A stretch of 64,000 bases of DNA. Source: Planctomycetota bacterium. Lineage in GTDB: Bacteria; Planctomycetota; Phycisphaerae; UBA1845; UTPLA1. The notes under the pieces are model-generated. The model was not told where the DNA came from and searched no databases. It saw only the letters and a list, made by a program, of their open reading frames with translations. The position numbers and the translations under genes were made by a program. Each line of letters opens with the position of its first letter. The stretch's first letter is position 1. Positions 34,954 to 44,012 of the stretch are shown here, in pieces. The DNA lies in contig JAATGM010000060.1 of assembly GCA_015654675.1 (NCBI GenBank), forward strand, positions 80,739 to 144,738. Direction: 5' to 3'.

Positions 34954-36501
34954 ATGAAAACTCAATCGGCCGACCGTCGTGATTCGCAGGTCAGCTTTCC
35001 TCATCCGGTGGCCATTGCGCTGTTTCTAATTGCCGCGCTGGTTATTGCGCCGGCCGGCTGCACCGGGCTCTACCTTGCCTTCGGCCCCAACGGCTTATTC
35101 CCGCCAACCACGTCCGGTCCGGCCGCCGGTGGGTCGAACCCGGGCGGTACGCCGTCCCTGAATCCGAGCACCGGCGGGCTTTCGAACCCCAGCAACACCG
35201 TTCCGACCACGTCCGCTCCGGCCCCCGTTTCGCCGCCGGCCTTTCGCATCAGTCTGCTCGACGACCTGTTTGAGGCCACCGCCGGTCCCAACATGATCAT
35301 CAGCACCGATTTCAACAATGACGGCCTCCCCGACTTCGCCTCGATTGCGTCCGAGTCGCAGGTCGTCCAGATTTTCGTCCGTGACGCCGCCAACACTCGC
35401 TACGACCAGCTCCCCATCGCCGGCGGATTGCCGCTCACTCGTATGGTCCGCATCGGCGCCGCCGATTTTGACGGCGATGGCCGCGTCGATCTCGCCGTTG
35501 CGGTCAGCAACACCGGTATTGCTCCAACTTCACCTGCCAGTAAGGTCGCGCAGATCGTTCTTATCTTCGCCCCGCCCGATCCACGCGACCAACTGAGCTG
35601 GGTGACGGTCCCGCTGACCAACGCCTTCCGTCAATGCGACGACAAATCGATCTCCGACATGGTCGTCGCCGACTTCGACGGCGCGAACGGCCCGGACATC
35701 GCCTTCATGTCCAACGAGCCGCCTCCCAGTGGTTCCTCCATCCAGCGACGCTATATCTTCATGTTCCTCAACCCCGGCCCGGGCTCAGCCCGCACGCCCG
35801 GCGCATGGGGCATTCCTCGCCCCGGCGTCTTTGGCACGCTTCCGCCCTTTGTTGAGATTGATGCCCCGGACGCCACGCAACTCGCCGCCGCTGATATCGA
35901 TGGCGACGGAAACATCGACCTGGTTGCGAGCTTTTCGCCGGCCGAGTCCTACAACATCCGCTGGTTGCAAAACCCGGGTCCCGCCAACATTGACCCCAAT
36001 CCGGCCGTCGCATTGCCGCGCTGGGTCCGCCGCTTCGTCGGCCAGCAGGATAAGGGCGGCAATGTACTGGCCGTTGCCGACATCGACGGCGACGGCGCTC
36101 CGGACGTCGGCGCTGCCACCAACGTCCCCACACCACTCATTCAGTGGTTCCGCAATCCCGGTACGGCCACAGTCGCCGCCCAGGCCTTCCCTTGGAGTGT
36201 TTACAACATCGGCGCGACCACCGACACGCCTATCAACCAGCTTGCTTTTGCCGATCTCAACAACGATGGCCGGCTTGACGCCTGGTTCGGCGCGGGCGGC
36301 GTGATTGGCGGATTCTTCCCGCGCACTGGCGCCAATTTCTTCGATTGGTGGACGCCCTTCACGATCGCCTCTACCAATCCGGTCGCGACCATCGGCGTTC
36401 CGGCCTTCCTTGACATCGACAATAACGGCCGCACCGACTTCGTCGTGCCGCTCGACCGCACGGGCCTGACGCAGGACGGATTCGCCATCTTCGCACGATG
36501 A
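34954..36501 (+). CDS. VCBS/FG-GAP-repeat lipoprotein
   Basis: The product has a signal ending in VIAPAGC (lipobox), then a Pro/Ser/Thr-rich linker of about 60 residues. A beta-propeller follows, built from FG-GAP/VCBS repeats with calcium-loop motifs: DFNNDGLPDFA, DFDGDGRVDLAV, DIDGDGNIDLVA, DIDGDGAPDVG, DLNNDGRLDAW and DIDNNGRTDFVV. Such proteins act at the cell surface in adhesion or ligand binding. Its stop overlaps the sirtuin start as ATGA, an odd pairing of a surface protein with a cytoplasmic enzyme. Confidence 0.88.
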   Translation: MKTQSADRRDSQVSFPHPVAIALFLIAALVIAPAGCTGLYLAFGPNGLFPPTTSGPAAGGSNPGGTPSLNPSTGGLSNPSNTVPTTSAPAPVSPPAFRISLLDDLFEATAGPNMIISTDFNNDGLPDFASIASESQVVQIFVRDAANTRYDQLPIAGGLPLTRMVRIGAADFDGDGRVDLAVAVSNTGIAPTSPASKVAQIVLIFAPPDPRDQLSWVTVPLTNAFRQCDDKSISDMVVADFDGANGPDIAFMSNEPPPSGSSIQRRYIFMFLNPGPGSARTPGAWGIPRPGVFGTLPPFVEIDAPDATQLAAADIDGDGNIDLVASFSPAESYNIRWLQNPGPANIDPNPAVALPRWVRRFVGQQDKGGNVLAVADIDGDGAPDVGAATNVPTPLIQWFRNPGTATVAAQAFPWSVYNIGATTDTPINQLAFADLNNDGRLDAWFGAGGVIGGFFPRTGANFFDWWTPFTIASTNPVATIGVPAFLDIDNNGRTDFVVPLDRTGLTQDGFAIFAR

Positions 36502-37256
36502 GTTTGCCCGCTGATGCAATTGGGCGGCTTGCCGATCTGATCCGATCCTCGAAGCACGCGATCGCCTTCACCGGTGCCGGCATCAGCACTGAATCCGGCA
36601 TCCCCGACTTTCGCAGTCCCGGCGGCCTGTGGTCGCGCTATAGGCCAGTTACGATCCAGGACTTCGTCGCCAGCCACGAAGCCCGTCAAACGTTCTGGAA
36701 AATCCGTCGTGAGTCGTATGCTGACTTTGTTGCAGCTCGCCCCAATGCGGGGCACATAGCCATTGCCCGACTCGAATCGACCGGCCCCATCGCTGCTGTC
36801 ATCACGCAGAATATCGATGAACTACATCAACAGGCCGGCAGCAAACGCGTATTGGAATTGCATGGAACCGCACGCCATGTGCTATGTCTTTCCTGCGATA
36901 AACGCTGGCCTGCCGCTGACATTCAGAAACGCGTCGTCGCGGGCGAGGATGTCCCGACCTGTGACGAGTGCGGCGGATGGCTCAAATCCGCCACGGTCTC
37001 TTTCGGCCAGCAACTCCCCGCCGACGTGCTTGCGGAAGCCGCACACCTCGCCAAATCCTGCGATCTATTCCTGGCAATCGGCTCGTCGCTCACGGTCCAG
37101 CCGGCCGCCATGCTCCCCGTCTACGCTCACCAAGCGGGAGCAAAGCTCGTCATCATCAACCAAACTGAAACTCCGCTCGACGATCTCGCCGAGTTGATTA
37201 TCAATCAACCTATTGGGCCGACTTTCGAGACCGTATTGCAATTACTGAGGAAATGA
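36498..37256 (+). CDS. NAD-dependent protein deacylase (sirtuin, Sir2/CobB family)
   Basis: The product removes acyl groups from lysines using NAD. Conserved parts are AFTGAGISTESGIPDFRS at 23-40, TQNIDELHQQAG at 103-114, the catalytic His122 in ELHGT, and a zinc site of four cysteines (130, 133, 155, 158). At the acyl-selectivity position, CobB and Sirt5 carry Y-x-x-R; here the sequence is FWKIRR, so the Tyr is Trp while the Arg is kept. Substrate preference is therefore uncertain. Length of 252 aa is normal. The start overlaps the VCBS gene stop as ATGA. Confidence 0.92.
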   Translation: MSLPADAIGRLADLIRSSKHAIAFTGAGISTESGIPDFRSPGGLWSRYRPVTIQDFVASHEARQTFWKIRRESYADFVAARPNAGHIAIARLESTGPIAAVITQNIDELHQQAGSKRVLELHGTARHVLCLSCDKRWPAADIQKRVVAGEDVPTCDECGGWLKSATVSFGQQLPADVLAEAAHLAKSCDLFLAIGSSLTVQPAAMLPVYAHQAGAKLVIINQTETPLDDLAELIINQPIGPTFETVLQLLRK

Positions 37257-37273
37257 CGCTTCGCGTGTTGCGA

Positions 37274-37789
37274 CTATTTCCGTTTCCGCCGATCGCGGCG
37301 GCGGGCATTCAGCCGCTTGGCCACCTGTGGTGGCACGAGTCCCACTAGCCGCGATGCATCCCCGCCGAATTCCATAACTTGCCGAATCAGCGTGCTGCTC
37401 GTCAGGGCGTACTGATCCCCGGTCAGCAGAAACACGGTCTCGACGTTTCCCGCGATCTGATTCACGTTGGCCTGCTGCAATTCCGAGCCCAGGTCCGACG
37501 AATCGCGGATGCCCTTGATGATCACCGACGCGTGCTTTTCGCGCACGAAGTCCATCGTCAGCCCGCCGTAGGCCTCGACCCGCACGTTCGACATGCTGTG
37601 CGTCAGCTCGCGCAACATCGCGACGCGCTCCGACTCTGTGAAGAAGGGCTGCTTTTCTGGGTTCCGGCCGACCGCGACGATCAACTCATCAAACAGCCGC
37701 CGCGCGCGACGGATGATGTCAACATGCCCGCTCGTCGGAGGATCAAACGTCCCCGCGAAAACCGCGATCTTGCGCTTTGAATTGGTCAT
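37274..37789 (-). CDS. coaD: Phosphopantetheine adenylyltransferase
   Basis: The enzyme makes dephospho-CoA from 4'-phosphopantetheine and ATP, the fourth step of CoA synthesis. ATG 37789 gives 171 aa, the usual size; the longer frame to 37879 adds a Pro/Arg-rich stretch that is not family-like. Motifs are AVFAGTFDPPTSGHVDII with the nucleotidyltransferase TxGH, FTESERVAML, KGIRDSSDLGSELQQANVN and LTSSTLIRQV. A basic tail (RRRDRRKRK) follows. It is convergent with the sirtuin gene, 17 bases apart, with no clear terminator. Confidence 0.95.
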   Translation of the reverse strand: MTNSKRKIAVFAGTFDPPTSGHVDIIRRARRLFDELIVAVGRNPEKQPFFTESERVAMLRELTHSMSNVRVEAYGGLTMDFVREKHASVIIKGIRDSSDLGSELQQANVNQIAGNVETVFLLTGDQYALTSSTLIRQVMEFGGDASRLVGLVPPQVAKRLNARRRDRRKRK

Positions 37790-37837
37790 GGAGTCGGATT
37801 GTCGCGGCCCGCTCGCCGGCTGTCGACCGCAACGGCC

Positions 37838-37874
37838 CGAAAACGGAACCGGCCCGCGCGCTGGCACGGGCCGG
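37838..37874 (-). terminator. Intrinsic terminator after tRNA-Arg
   Basis: On the - strand CCGGCCCGTGC pairs with GCGCGGGCCGG (11 pairs, one G-T) around a four-base loop, and TTCCGTTTTC follows. It starts a few bases after the tRNA 3' end, so it probably ends the tRNA transcript. It lies upstream of the coaD start. Confidence 0.8.
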
Positions 37875-37881
37875 AACAAAT

Positions 37882-37955
37882 CGCGCCCGGCAGGACTCGA
37901 ACCTGCAACCTACTGGTTCGAAGCCAGCCACTCTATCCAATTGAGCTACGGGCGC
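37882..37955 (-). tRNA. tRNA-Arg, anticodon UCG
   Basis: The - strand folds into a complete cloverleaf: acceptor GCGCCCG/CGGGCGC, D stem GCTC/GAGT, anticodon stem GCTGG/CCAGT with loop CTTCGAA, and T arm GCAGG-TTCGAGT-CCTGC. The anticodon is TCG, reading CGA and other CGN arginine codons. The discriminator base is G. The 3' CCA is not encoded, so it must be added by tRNA nucleotidyltransferase. Confidence 0.95.
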
Positions 37956-38008
37956 GGATGAGTCTGAAAAGAATAGCCCTGAAGCACATGCCCGTCAACG
38001 AATCGGGC

Positions 38009-38911
38009 CTACTGCACCTTCGTCAGCTTGCGCGCATCCGAATAGAGCGTGGAGTCCGGTGCGCCGAACCCGCTCACCCCCATCTGCTTGCAGACTTCCG
38101 GGTTCGACTTCACGCCCGACAGCAAGTACTCGCGCAGGAGTTGAACCTTGGCGGGATCGGTCTTTGGAGACGCAACCACCACCAATTCCGCCACCGCTTC
38201 CGTCTCACCGATCACGCGAAGCTGGTCCTTCGACGCACCTCCCAGGATCGATCCGCCGGTCGCAGGCATCGCGCTCCACGTCATCTCGTCGATCACGCCA
38301 CACGCGATCCCGCCGTCAAACGCAACATTCTTTGCGACATCCGCCGCCCCGAACGGGCAGTGCAATCGGCCGTCCAGACTCAACGGAGGCAACTCCTTCT
38401 TCAGATCCGCCGGAGAAACGCCGGCCTTTTCGAGTGCCGCGCGCGCCGCGTTGTCGAGCAACAAATCGTTGGCCGGGCCAAACGCAAATCGCTGACCCTT
38501 GCAATCCGCGGTCGATTGAAGATTTGAAGACGCCTTCGTGATGATCAATCCCTTGCGCGCCGGCTTCCCATCGCTGTTCAACCCGCCGGCCACCAATTCC
38601 GCCTTGCTGTCAACAGGCGTCTCGGCATACTCGCGGGCCGTCAAGACGGCGAACTGCACGTACCCGCCATCAAGCTGTTTGCCGATCATCTCGCCATTCA
38701 AATACGGATCGAACACCACCGGCTGGTTGAAGAGCTTCTCGAGCTCCGGGTGCAACGCCCGAAACTCAGCCGGCAGCAAGACCGCGCCGATTCGCGTGCT
38801 TCCCACGTGAACCGCCGGCTTGCCGATGCTCGCCACTCGAGCGCCGCCCTGGCATCCGGCGGCGAAAACCAACCCTCCTGCGAGCAATGCGACCTTCACG
38901 AACCGCGACAT
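38009..38911 (-). CDS. PhnD-like phosphate/phosphonate ABC-transporter substrate-binding lipoprotein
   Basis: The N-terminus is a lipoprotein signal ending in FAAGCQ. The body is a periplasmic binding-protein fold of the PhnD/PtxB type: VVFDPYLNGEMIGKQLDGGYVQFAVLTAREYAE (fragments of the first lobe), KGLIITKASSNLQSTADCKGQRFAFG, and an AFDGGIACGVIDEMTW strand in the second lobe. A ligand of the phosphonate or phosphate type is suggested by family only. No permease or ATPase gene is adjacent, so it either pairs with a distant transporter or acts as a sensor. The start is 82 bases from the GAF gene. Confidence 0.85.
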   Translation of the reverse strand: MSRFVKVALLAGGLVFAAGCQGGARVASIGKPAVHVGSTRIGAVLLPAEFRALHPELEKLFNQPVVFDPYLNGEMIGKQLDGGYVQFAVLTAREYAETPVDSKAELVAGGLNSDGKPARKGLIITKASSNLQSTADCKGQRFAFGPANDLLLDNAARAALEKAGVSPADLKKELPPLSLDGRLHCPFGAADVAKNVAFDGGIACGVIDEMTWSAMPATGGSILGGASKDQLRVIGETEAVAELVVVASPKTDPAKVQLLREYLLSGVKSNPEVCKQMGVSGFGAPDSTLYSDARKLTKVQ

Positions 38912-38993
38912 CGCTTTTCTCCTGGTGCGGACATCAACTGTCTAAGCCGGACCGAGTATACGTCGGCCAAAGCCCCCATACAAGAATCGTCGA

Positions 38994-39455
38994 TCAACTG
39001 GAAAGCCCCGATTCCCAAAGAATTACGCCCAATTCCGCCGCATCCGCCTCCGAAAAAGACCCGACGTCAAAACTGTCTAAATCAAACACGCCCCAGCACG
39101 ATCTGTCCGCATTCAGACAGGGCAAAACCAACTCACTCCGATCGCGCGGATCACAGGCGATGTAGTTCTCGCCCAGCTCCTTCACGTCGCGCACTACCAA
39201 TGGCTGGCGCGACAGGAACACCTGTCCGCACGCCCCGTGCAGCCCAATCGGCGAGCAGGCCGGCTTATCGCGCCGGGCCGCCAGAATCAGTTCGTCAGGC
39301 CCCCCGGCCACATAGAATCCTAACCACGAAACCCCCGTCGGATGCAGCCCGTCCCACAACAAATCGCAAACCGCCGACATCTGTGCCGAGCGATCGGACA
39401 ATCTCGGAAGGCGACGAAAAAGGTCCGCATAGGGTCGTTCCATGGCAACTAACAT
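38994..39455 (-). CDS. GAF-domain protein, probable free methionine-(R)-sulfoxide reductase
   Basis: A single GAF domain of 153 aa. The pattern of three cysteines known from fRMsr enzymes is present: Cys67 in KPACSPIG, Cys76 in HGACGQVF, and Cys101 in NYIACDPRDRSELVLP, matching the IACD-x-x-S-x-SE block of the family. These enzymes reduce free methionine-R-sulfoxide, with one Cys as nucleophile and a disulfide relay. WLGFYV near residue 44 is also typical. A second start at 39443 would shorten it by four residues. It is divergent from the aldehyde dehydrogenase gene. Confidence 0.82.
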   Translation of the reverse strand: MLVAMERPYADLFRRLPRLSDRSAQMSAVCDLLWDGLHPTGVSWLGFYVAGGPDELILAARRDKPACSPIGLHGACGQVFLSRQPLVVRDVKELGENYIACDPRDRSELVLPCLNADRSCWGVFDLDSFDVGSFSEADAAELGVILWESGLSS

Positions 39456-39502
39456 GTCGGTTTCTCAACCTGCTTGCAAGCGCGCCCAGCTTCTTCGCTA
39501 GA

Positions 39503-40957
39503 ATGTCACCAATGCAGCGAATCAACCATTTCATTAACGGTCAGCCGAAGGCCCCGGAGAGTTCTGCCTATTTCGATTCTCTCGATCCGGCCACATCAAG
39601 ACCACACGCCCACGTCCCAGACGGCGACGAACGCGACGTCGAAGCGGCCGTTGCCGCCGCCGAGCGTGCATTCCCGAGTTGGTCGCAAACGCCGGCCGCC
39701 GAGCGGTCACGCATCCTCCTCAAAATCGCCGACCTCATCGACGCCGACCTCGAACCGCTCGCTCGCGCCGAGTCCGCCGATGCCGGTAAGCCGCTAGGCC
39801 TCGCCCGCTCGCTCGACATACCCCGCGCCGCCGCCAACTTCCGCTTCTTCGCCACCGCTATCCTTCACTTCGCCTCCGAGGCCCATGCCACCGACGACCA
39901 AGCCATCAACTACACCCTCCGCGACCCGCGCGGCGTCTGCGGACTCATCGCCCCGTGGAATCTCCCGCTCTACCTGCTCACCTGGAAGATCGCCCCGGCC
40001 CTCGCCTGCGGAAACACCGCCGTCGCCAAGCCCAGCGAACTCACGCCGCTCACCGCCTCCATGCTCGGCGACATCGCCACCCGCGCCGGCCTGCCGCCGG
40101 GTGTGCTCAACATCGTCCACGGCCTCGGCCACAAAGTCGGCGCAGCCATCGCCGCGCACCCGCGCGTCAGCACGATCTCCTTCACCGGCGGCACGATCAC
40201 CGGCGCGAAGATCGCCGCCGCCGGCGCACCGCTATTCAAGAAAGTCTCGCTCGAACTCGGCGGCAAGAACCCCACCATCGTCTTCGCTGACGCCGACATG
40301 GCGCAGGCCATCCCCAACACGCTCCGCGCCGCCTTCGCCAACCAGGGTGAGATCTGCCTCTGCGGCTCGCGCATCTTCGTCGAGAAGTCCGCCTATCCCC
40401 GCTTCGTTGAGCAATTCGTCGCCGCTGCAAAGGCCCTCCGCATCGGCGATCCGCTCGACCCCGCGACTGACCAGGGCGCCCTCATCTCCGCCCAGCATCG
40501 CGAAAAAGTGGAAAGCTACGTGGAACTTGCCCGCAAAGACGGCGGCAAGATCCTCACCGGCGGCGGTCGACCTACGAAGGTTCCCGAGCGCTGTCGCGAC
40601 GGCTTTTTCTTCGAGCCCACCGTCATCACCGACCTGCCGTCCAACTGCCGCGTCCTGCGTGAAGAAATCTTCGGCCCCGTCGTCACCATCACACCGTTCG
40701 CCGACGAAGCCGAAGCAATCGCCCTCGCCAACAGCACCGACTACGGCCTCGCCGCCTCGCTCTGGACCGCCGACCTCTCGCGCGGCCACCGCCTCGCCCG
40801 CCGCATTCACTCGGGCACGATCTGGGTCAACTGTTGGATGCTCCGCGACCTCCGCGTCCCCTTCGGCGGAATGAAACAAAGCGGCGTCGGCCGCGAAGGC
40901 GGACTCGAAGCCCTGCGGTTCTTCACCGAGCCGAAAAACGTCTGCGTAAAATACTGA
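39503..40957 (+). CDS. Aldehyde dehydrogenase (2-hydroxymuconic/aminomuconic semialdehyde type)
   Basis: NAD(P)-dependent oxidation of an aldehyde to an acid. The start is ATG 39503 or 39512; the long open frame upstream to 38750 runs over the GAF and PhnD genes and is not real. Family features: LIAPWNLPLYLLTWKIAPAL at 148-167, the cofactor ISFTGG, general base Glu251 in ELGGKNP, and catalytic Cys285 in NQGEICLCGSR. That motif and the C-terminal VNCWMLRDLRVPFGGMKQSG resemble the ALDH8A1 / hydroxymuconic-semialdehyde group, hinting at catabolism of aromatic or tryptophan-derived semialdehydes. No other catabolic genes are adjacent. Confidence 0.88.
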   Translation: MSPMQRINHFINGQPKAPESSAYFDSLDPATSRPHAHVPDGDERDVEAAVAAAERAFPSWSQTPAAERSRILLKIADLIDADLEPLARAESADAGKPLGLARSLDIPRAAANFRFFATAILHFASEAHATDDQAINYTLRDPRGVCGLIAPWNLPLYLLTWKIAPALACGNTAVAKPSELTPLTASMLGDIATRAGLPPGVLNIVHGLGHKVGAAIAAHPRVSTISFTGGTITGAKIAAAGAPLFKKVSLELGGKNPTIVFADADMAQAIPNTLRAAFANQGEICLCGSRIFVEKSAYPRFVEQFVAAAKALRIGDPLDPATDQGALISAQHREKVESYVELARKDGGKILTGGGRPTKVPERCRDGFFFEPTVITDLPSNCRVLREEIFGPVVTITPFADEAEAIALANSTDYGLAASLWTADLSRGHRLARRIHSGTIWVNCWMLRDLRVPFGGMKQSGVGREGGLEALRFFTEPKNVCVKY

Positions 40958-40969
40958 TCGAGCTGGGCG

Positions 40970-42169
40970 CTACTTCTTCGCCTCTTCCTGGTAGTGCTTC
41001 ATCAGAATCGCCGCAACTTCCGGCCGCGCAAATTCCGGCGGCAACGGCTGCCCCGCCGCCAGCAACTCGCGCACCTTCGTCCCCGACAAATTGATGTAAT
41101 CCTCCGGCTTGTGATCCGGATGATCGCGCATCATCACCACCCGCCCGACCTTCTTCGACCAGGCCGTGTGATCGGCCTTGAAGATTTCAATCTCGAGCGC
41201 ACCCGGCGGCAGCTCGTCAAAAATCGACTGTGCATCAAACGGCCCGTAGTAAGTCCCGACGCCCGCATGATCGCGCCCCACGATCAGATACGAACATCCC
41301 GCGTTCTGCCGAATGATCGAATGCAGCACCGCCTCGCGCGGCCCTGCGTACATCATGTCGAATCCGTATCCGGCGATCATCACACTGCCGGGCTTGAAAT
41401 ACAGCTCGGCCATCTTGCGGATCGAAGCATCCCGCACGCCGGCCGGAATGTCTCCGGGCTTTAGCCGCCCGAGCACCATGTGAATCACCAGCCCATCCGC
41501 GCCGGTCGCCTCCATGGCCATCTTGCACAGCTCTTCATGGGCGCGGTGCATCGGGTTCCGCGTCTGAAACGCTACAACCTTCTTCCATCCGCGCTTCGTA
41601 ATCTCCTCGCGTATCTGACCGGCCGTGCGGAAGGTGTCCGGGAACTCCGCCGGGAAGTATGAGAAATTCAAGACCTCGATCGGCCCGGAGATCAGCACAT
41701 TCCCCGCCGCCGTGAAATCCGCCACGCCAGGATGCTTCGGGTCCGTCGTCCGAAACGTCCGCTCAATCAAAAACGACAACTGCTCCGGCGACACATCTTC
41801 AATCGCGGCAACATCCATCACCGCCAGAACAGGGTTCCCCGCTACGTTTGGATCGCGCAGCGCAATCCGCTTCGCCTTGCGAATCTCCGGCGTCACCTTG
41901 TCGCGTGGAACCAGATTCACCACCGGCACCGGCCAGGCCACTCCGCTCGGCAGCGCCATCTTCTCCGCCACGCTGGTCGCCTCAGCCAGGTTCATGAACC
42001 CCGAAAGCGGATTGAAATACCCGCTTCCCAGCATGACTGCGTTCGAAGCCGCCCCCGACCCGACCACCAGCGAAGGCAGTCGCTGCGCCTCGGCCTCCAG
42101 AGCAGCCCGCCGCCCGGCATCGGCCACAAATCGTGCATTCAACGTTTTCGACCCATGCGGATTCGTCAT
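40970..42169 (-). CDS. sat: Sulfate adenylyltransferase
   Basis: The enzyme converts sulfate and ATP to APS, entry to sulfate assimilation or, in reverse, sulfur oxidation. ATG 42169 gives 399 aa; upstream residues to 42349 are Arg-rich and overlap the end of the SPFH gene, so they are excluded. Motifs are FQTRNPMHRAHE at 201-212, the ATP-binding GRDHAGVG at 298-305, and LSGTKVREL near the C-terminus. It has no fused APS kinase domain. The convergent aldehyde dehydrogenase ends 12 bases away. No CysDN or APS reductase gene is in the window. Confidence 0.95.
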   Translation of the reverse strand: MTNPHGSKTLNARFVADAGRRAALEAEAQRLPSLVVGSGAASNAVMLGSGYFNPLSGFMNLAEATSVAEKMALPSGVAWPVPVVNLVPRDKVTPEIRKAKRIALRDPNVAGNPVLAVMDVAAIEDVSPEQLSFLIERTFRTTDPKHPGVADFTAAGNVLISGPIEVLNFSYFPAEFPDTFRTAGQIREEITKRGWKKVVAFQTRNPMHRAHEELCKMAMEATGADGLVIHMVLGRLKPGDIPAGVRDASIRKMAELYFKPGSVMIAGYGFDMMYAGPREAVLHSIIRQNAGCSYLIVGRDHAGVGTYYGPFDAQSIFDELPPGALEIEIFKADHTAWSKKVGRVVMMRDHPDHKPEDYINLSGTKVRELLAAGQPLPPEFARPEVAAILMKHYQEEAKK

Positions 42170-42260
42170 GATGTTTCTCGCGATCAGAATACCAGCAGAG
42201 CCGCGACACCCCGCCGCGGCTCTGGAGCAATTCACAGAATAGAGAACCCCCGGTTGCCGG

Positions 42261-44012
42261 TCAATCGCGGTCCTTGGATGGCGCCGCCGGTGTCGTTGGC
42301 GTCGCGCCCTGCCGCTGTTTGATGATCTCCGCCGCGCCGACCTCCTCAATCCGCTTCAGGTCTGTCCAAAACGTCCCTGGCCCGGCAAAGAACAGCTTGA
42401 TGTCCGTCGGCTCGAAGTTCTTCGCAAATGTATAGAGGTTGTACGCCGTCCCCGACCCCAGCGCCGTCACCATCATCTTCCGCCCATCGGCCTCGGCCTG
42501 CCGCTTGAACCGCTCCACGTCAGTCCGTGCCTTGCCCAGCACCTGCGTCTTCTCCGCTTCGAGCATGGCCACCTGCTGCTCGATCTTCGCGACCTCCAGC
42601 CGCCCGCGCGCCGCTGTCTCGGCCGATTTTCGCTCGCCATCGGCCATGATCGTCGCCATCTTCTTCCGCGTCTCGGCCTGAATCGTCTCGCGCGCCACGT
42701 CCACCTTCTTCCGCGCCTCCTCAAGCAGCGCGAGTTTCTTTGCGGTCTCCTGCAGCTTCGTATTGGTAATCTGCCGCTCGATCGCGATATAGCTGTTCTG
42801 GATTTCGGTTTTCAGATCGGTCACGCCTTCGCCGCCCGTCTGCCCCTCCCGGCTATAGACATCGATCGAGCTGATCAGCGCCAGCAGCAGTTCAATATTC
42901 TTCTGATTGCAAACCTCACGCAGACTGTCAGTCAAAACCTTCTGAAACTCTTCGCGCCGATCTCCGCGAATAAAATCCCGCGCCTCGTAGAGCGATCCCT
43001 GGTTCCGGCAGATCGACCGCAACTGCGGCTTGATCACTTTCTCCAGCACTTCATGCGTCGTGCCGAACTCGTTAATCACCTCAGCAGCGTGCTTCGGGTG
43101 CAGCCCCCATACCACCGTCACGCCCAGCTCGATGTCATAGCCCGACTTCGACGGAAACCGGATCGTGTCCTGCGACGCCTGCGTCGCAACCTGCGAAAAC
43201 TCGTCAAACCCGACCTCCGTGATTTTGATGCGAACGACATACGGATTGAGGTAATAAACCCCCGGCGGCAAGACGTGCTTCAATGTCCCGCGCTGCCCGG
43301 CCACCGCCAGCGGCCGAATCCGCTTCGTCGTCGGCGCCAGCGCCGCGTCCTGCGAAGTCGTCGCCTGCGTCGGCACATCCGGGACGTCAATCATCTCCGG
43401 CTGCTCGCCCGACTGATTCGTCACCACGCCCACAAACCCGGCCGGAATCACCACCGCCGGCTCACGCCGCACCTCGTACTCATAAGGATTGATGCGATAA
43501 ATTCCAGGCGTCAAAACCTCGCGAATAACGCCCTGGTACCCGCTCGCCCGATCAACCACTGCATCCTTCGTCCCCTGCGGGCTGACCGGGCCGGTCTTGC
43601 GAACCAGAATCCCGACCTCAGGAAAATCGCCGGTGATGATATTCGCCCCGGGCCCGCCGCCCCGCGGCAATCGCTGAACAGAATGAACCCAGGTCCACGA
43701 ATCCGGCCGACCCGCCTTGATCTCAACCAGCGGCTCAAGCTTCGTGTCCCACGAATACGGGTTCAGGAAGTATCGCCCCGGCCCCCACGTCTCGCGCTGA
43801 ATGCCCTTCTGTCCCGCGTCGGCCAGCGTCTGACCGGGCGGCGGCTCGCTGCCGCCCTTGGCAATCCGTACCAAACAAGAGCCTGGCGGCACGTAAACCC
43901 GAAATACGCCAAACATGACCGCCGTCACGATCGCAACGATCAACACGCCGGCAATCACCAACCGTCGAACAATGCGCCCGACCGACCCAAACGGTGTAGG
44001 CATGGCAGACAT
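42261..44012 (-). CDS. SPFH/Band 7 membrane protein with N-terminal NPY repeats (first)
   Basis: ATG 44012 overlaps the stop of the upstream SPFH gene as TGATG. A membrane helix (LVIAGVLIVAIVTAVMFGVF) is followed by three spaced copies of a motif G-x-Y-x-(L/I)-NPY at residues 80-87, 171-178 and 252-259, each near a PxGxxGVV-like strand. A Band 7 domain comes next (GYDIELGVTVVWGLHPKHAAEVIN, LRSICRNQGSLYEARDFI, QKNIELLLALISSIDV), then a long coiled coil (EEARKKVDVARETIQAETRKK). SPFH proteins form ring scaffolds in membranes. Length of 583 aa is longer than a standard stomatin because of the repeats. Confidence 0.85.
   Translation of the reverse strand: MSAMPTPFGSVGRIVRRLVIAGVLIVAIVTAVMFGVFRVYVPPGSCLVRIAKGGSEPPPGQTLADAGQKGIQRETWGPGRYFLNPYSWDTKLEPLVEIKAGRPDSWTWVHSVQRLPRGGGPGANIITGDFPEVGILVRKTGPVSPQGTKDAVVDRASGYQGVIREVLTPGIYRINPYEYEVRREPAVVIPAGFVGVVTNQSGEQPEMIDVPDVPTQATTSQDAALAPTTKRIRPLAVAGQRGTLKHVLPPGVYYLNPYVVRIKITEVGFDEFSQVATQASQDTIRFPSKSGYDIELGVTVVWGLHPKHAAEVINEFGTTHEVLEKVIKPQLRSICRNQGSLYEARDFIRGDRREEFQKVLTDSLREVCNQKNIELLLALISSIDVYSREGQTGGEGVTDLKTEIQNSYIAIERQITNTKLQETAKKLALLEEARKKVDVARETIQAETRKKMATIMADGERKSAETAARGRLEVAKIEQQVAMLEAEKTQVLGKARTDVERFKRQAEADGRKMMVTALGSGTAYNLYTFAKNFEPTDIKLFFAGPGTFWTDLKRIEEVGAAEIIKQRQGATPTTPAAPSKDRD

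Noticed and set aside
38750..39502. Long N-terminal extension of the aldehyde dehydrogenase frame
   Set aside because: It runs across the PhnD-like and GAF genes on the other strand and has no family similarity; ATG 39503 gives the normal length.
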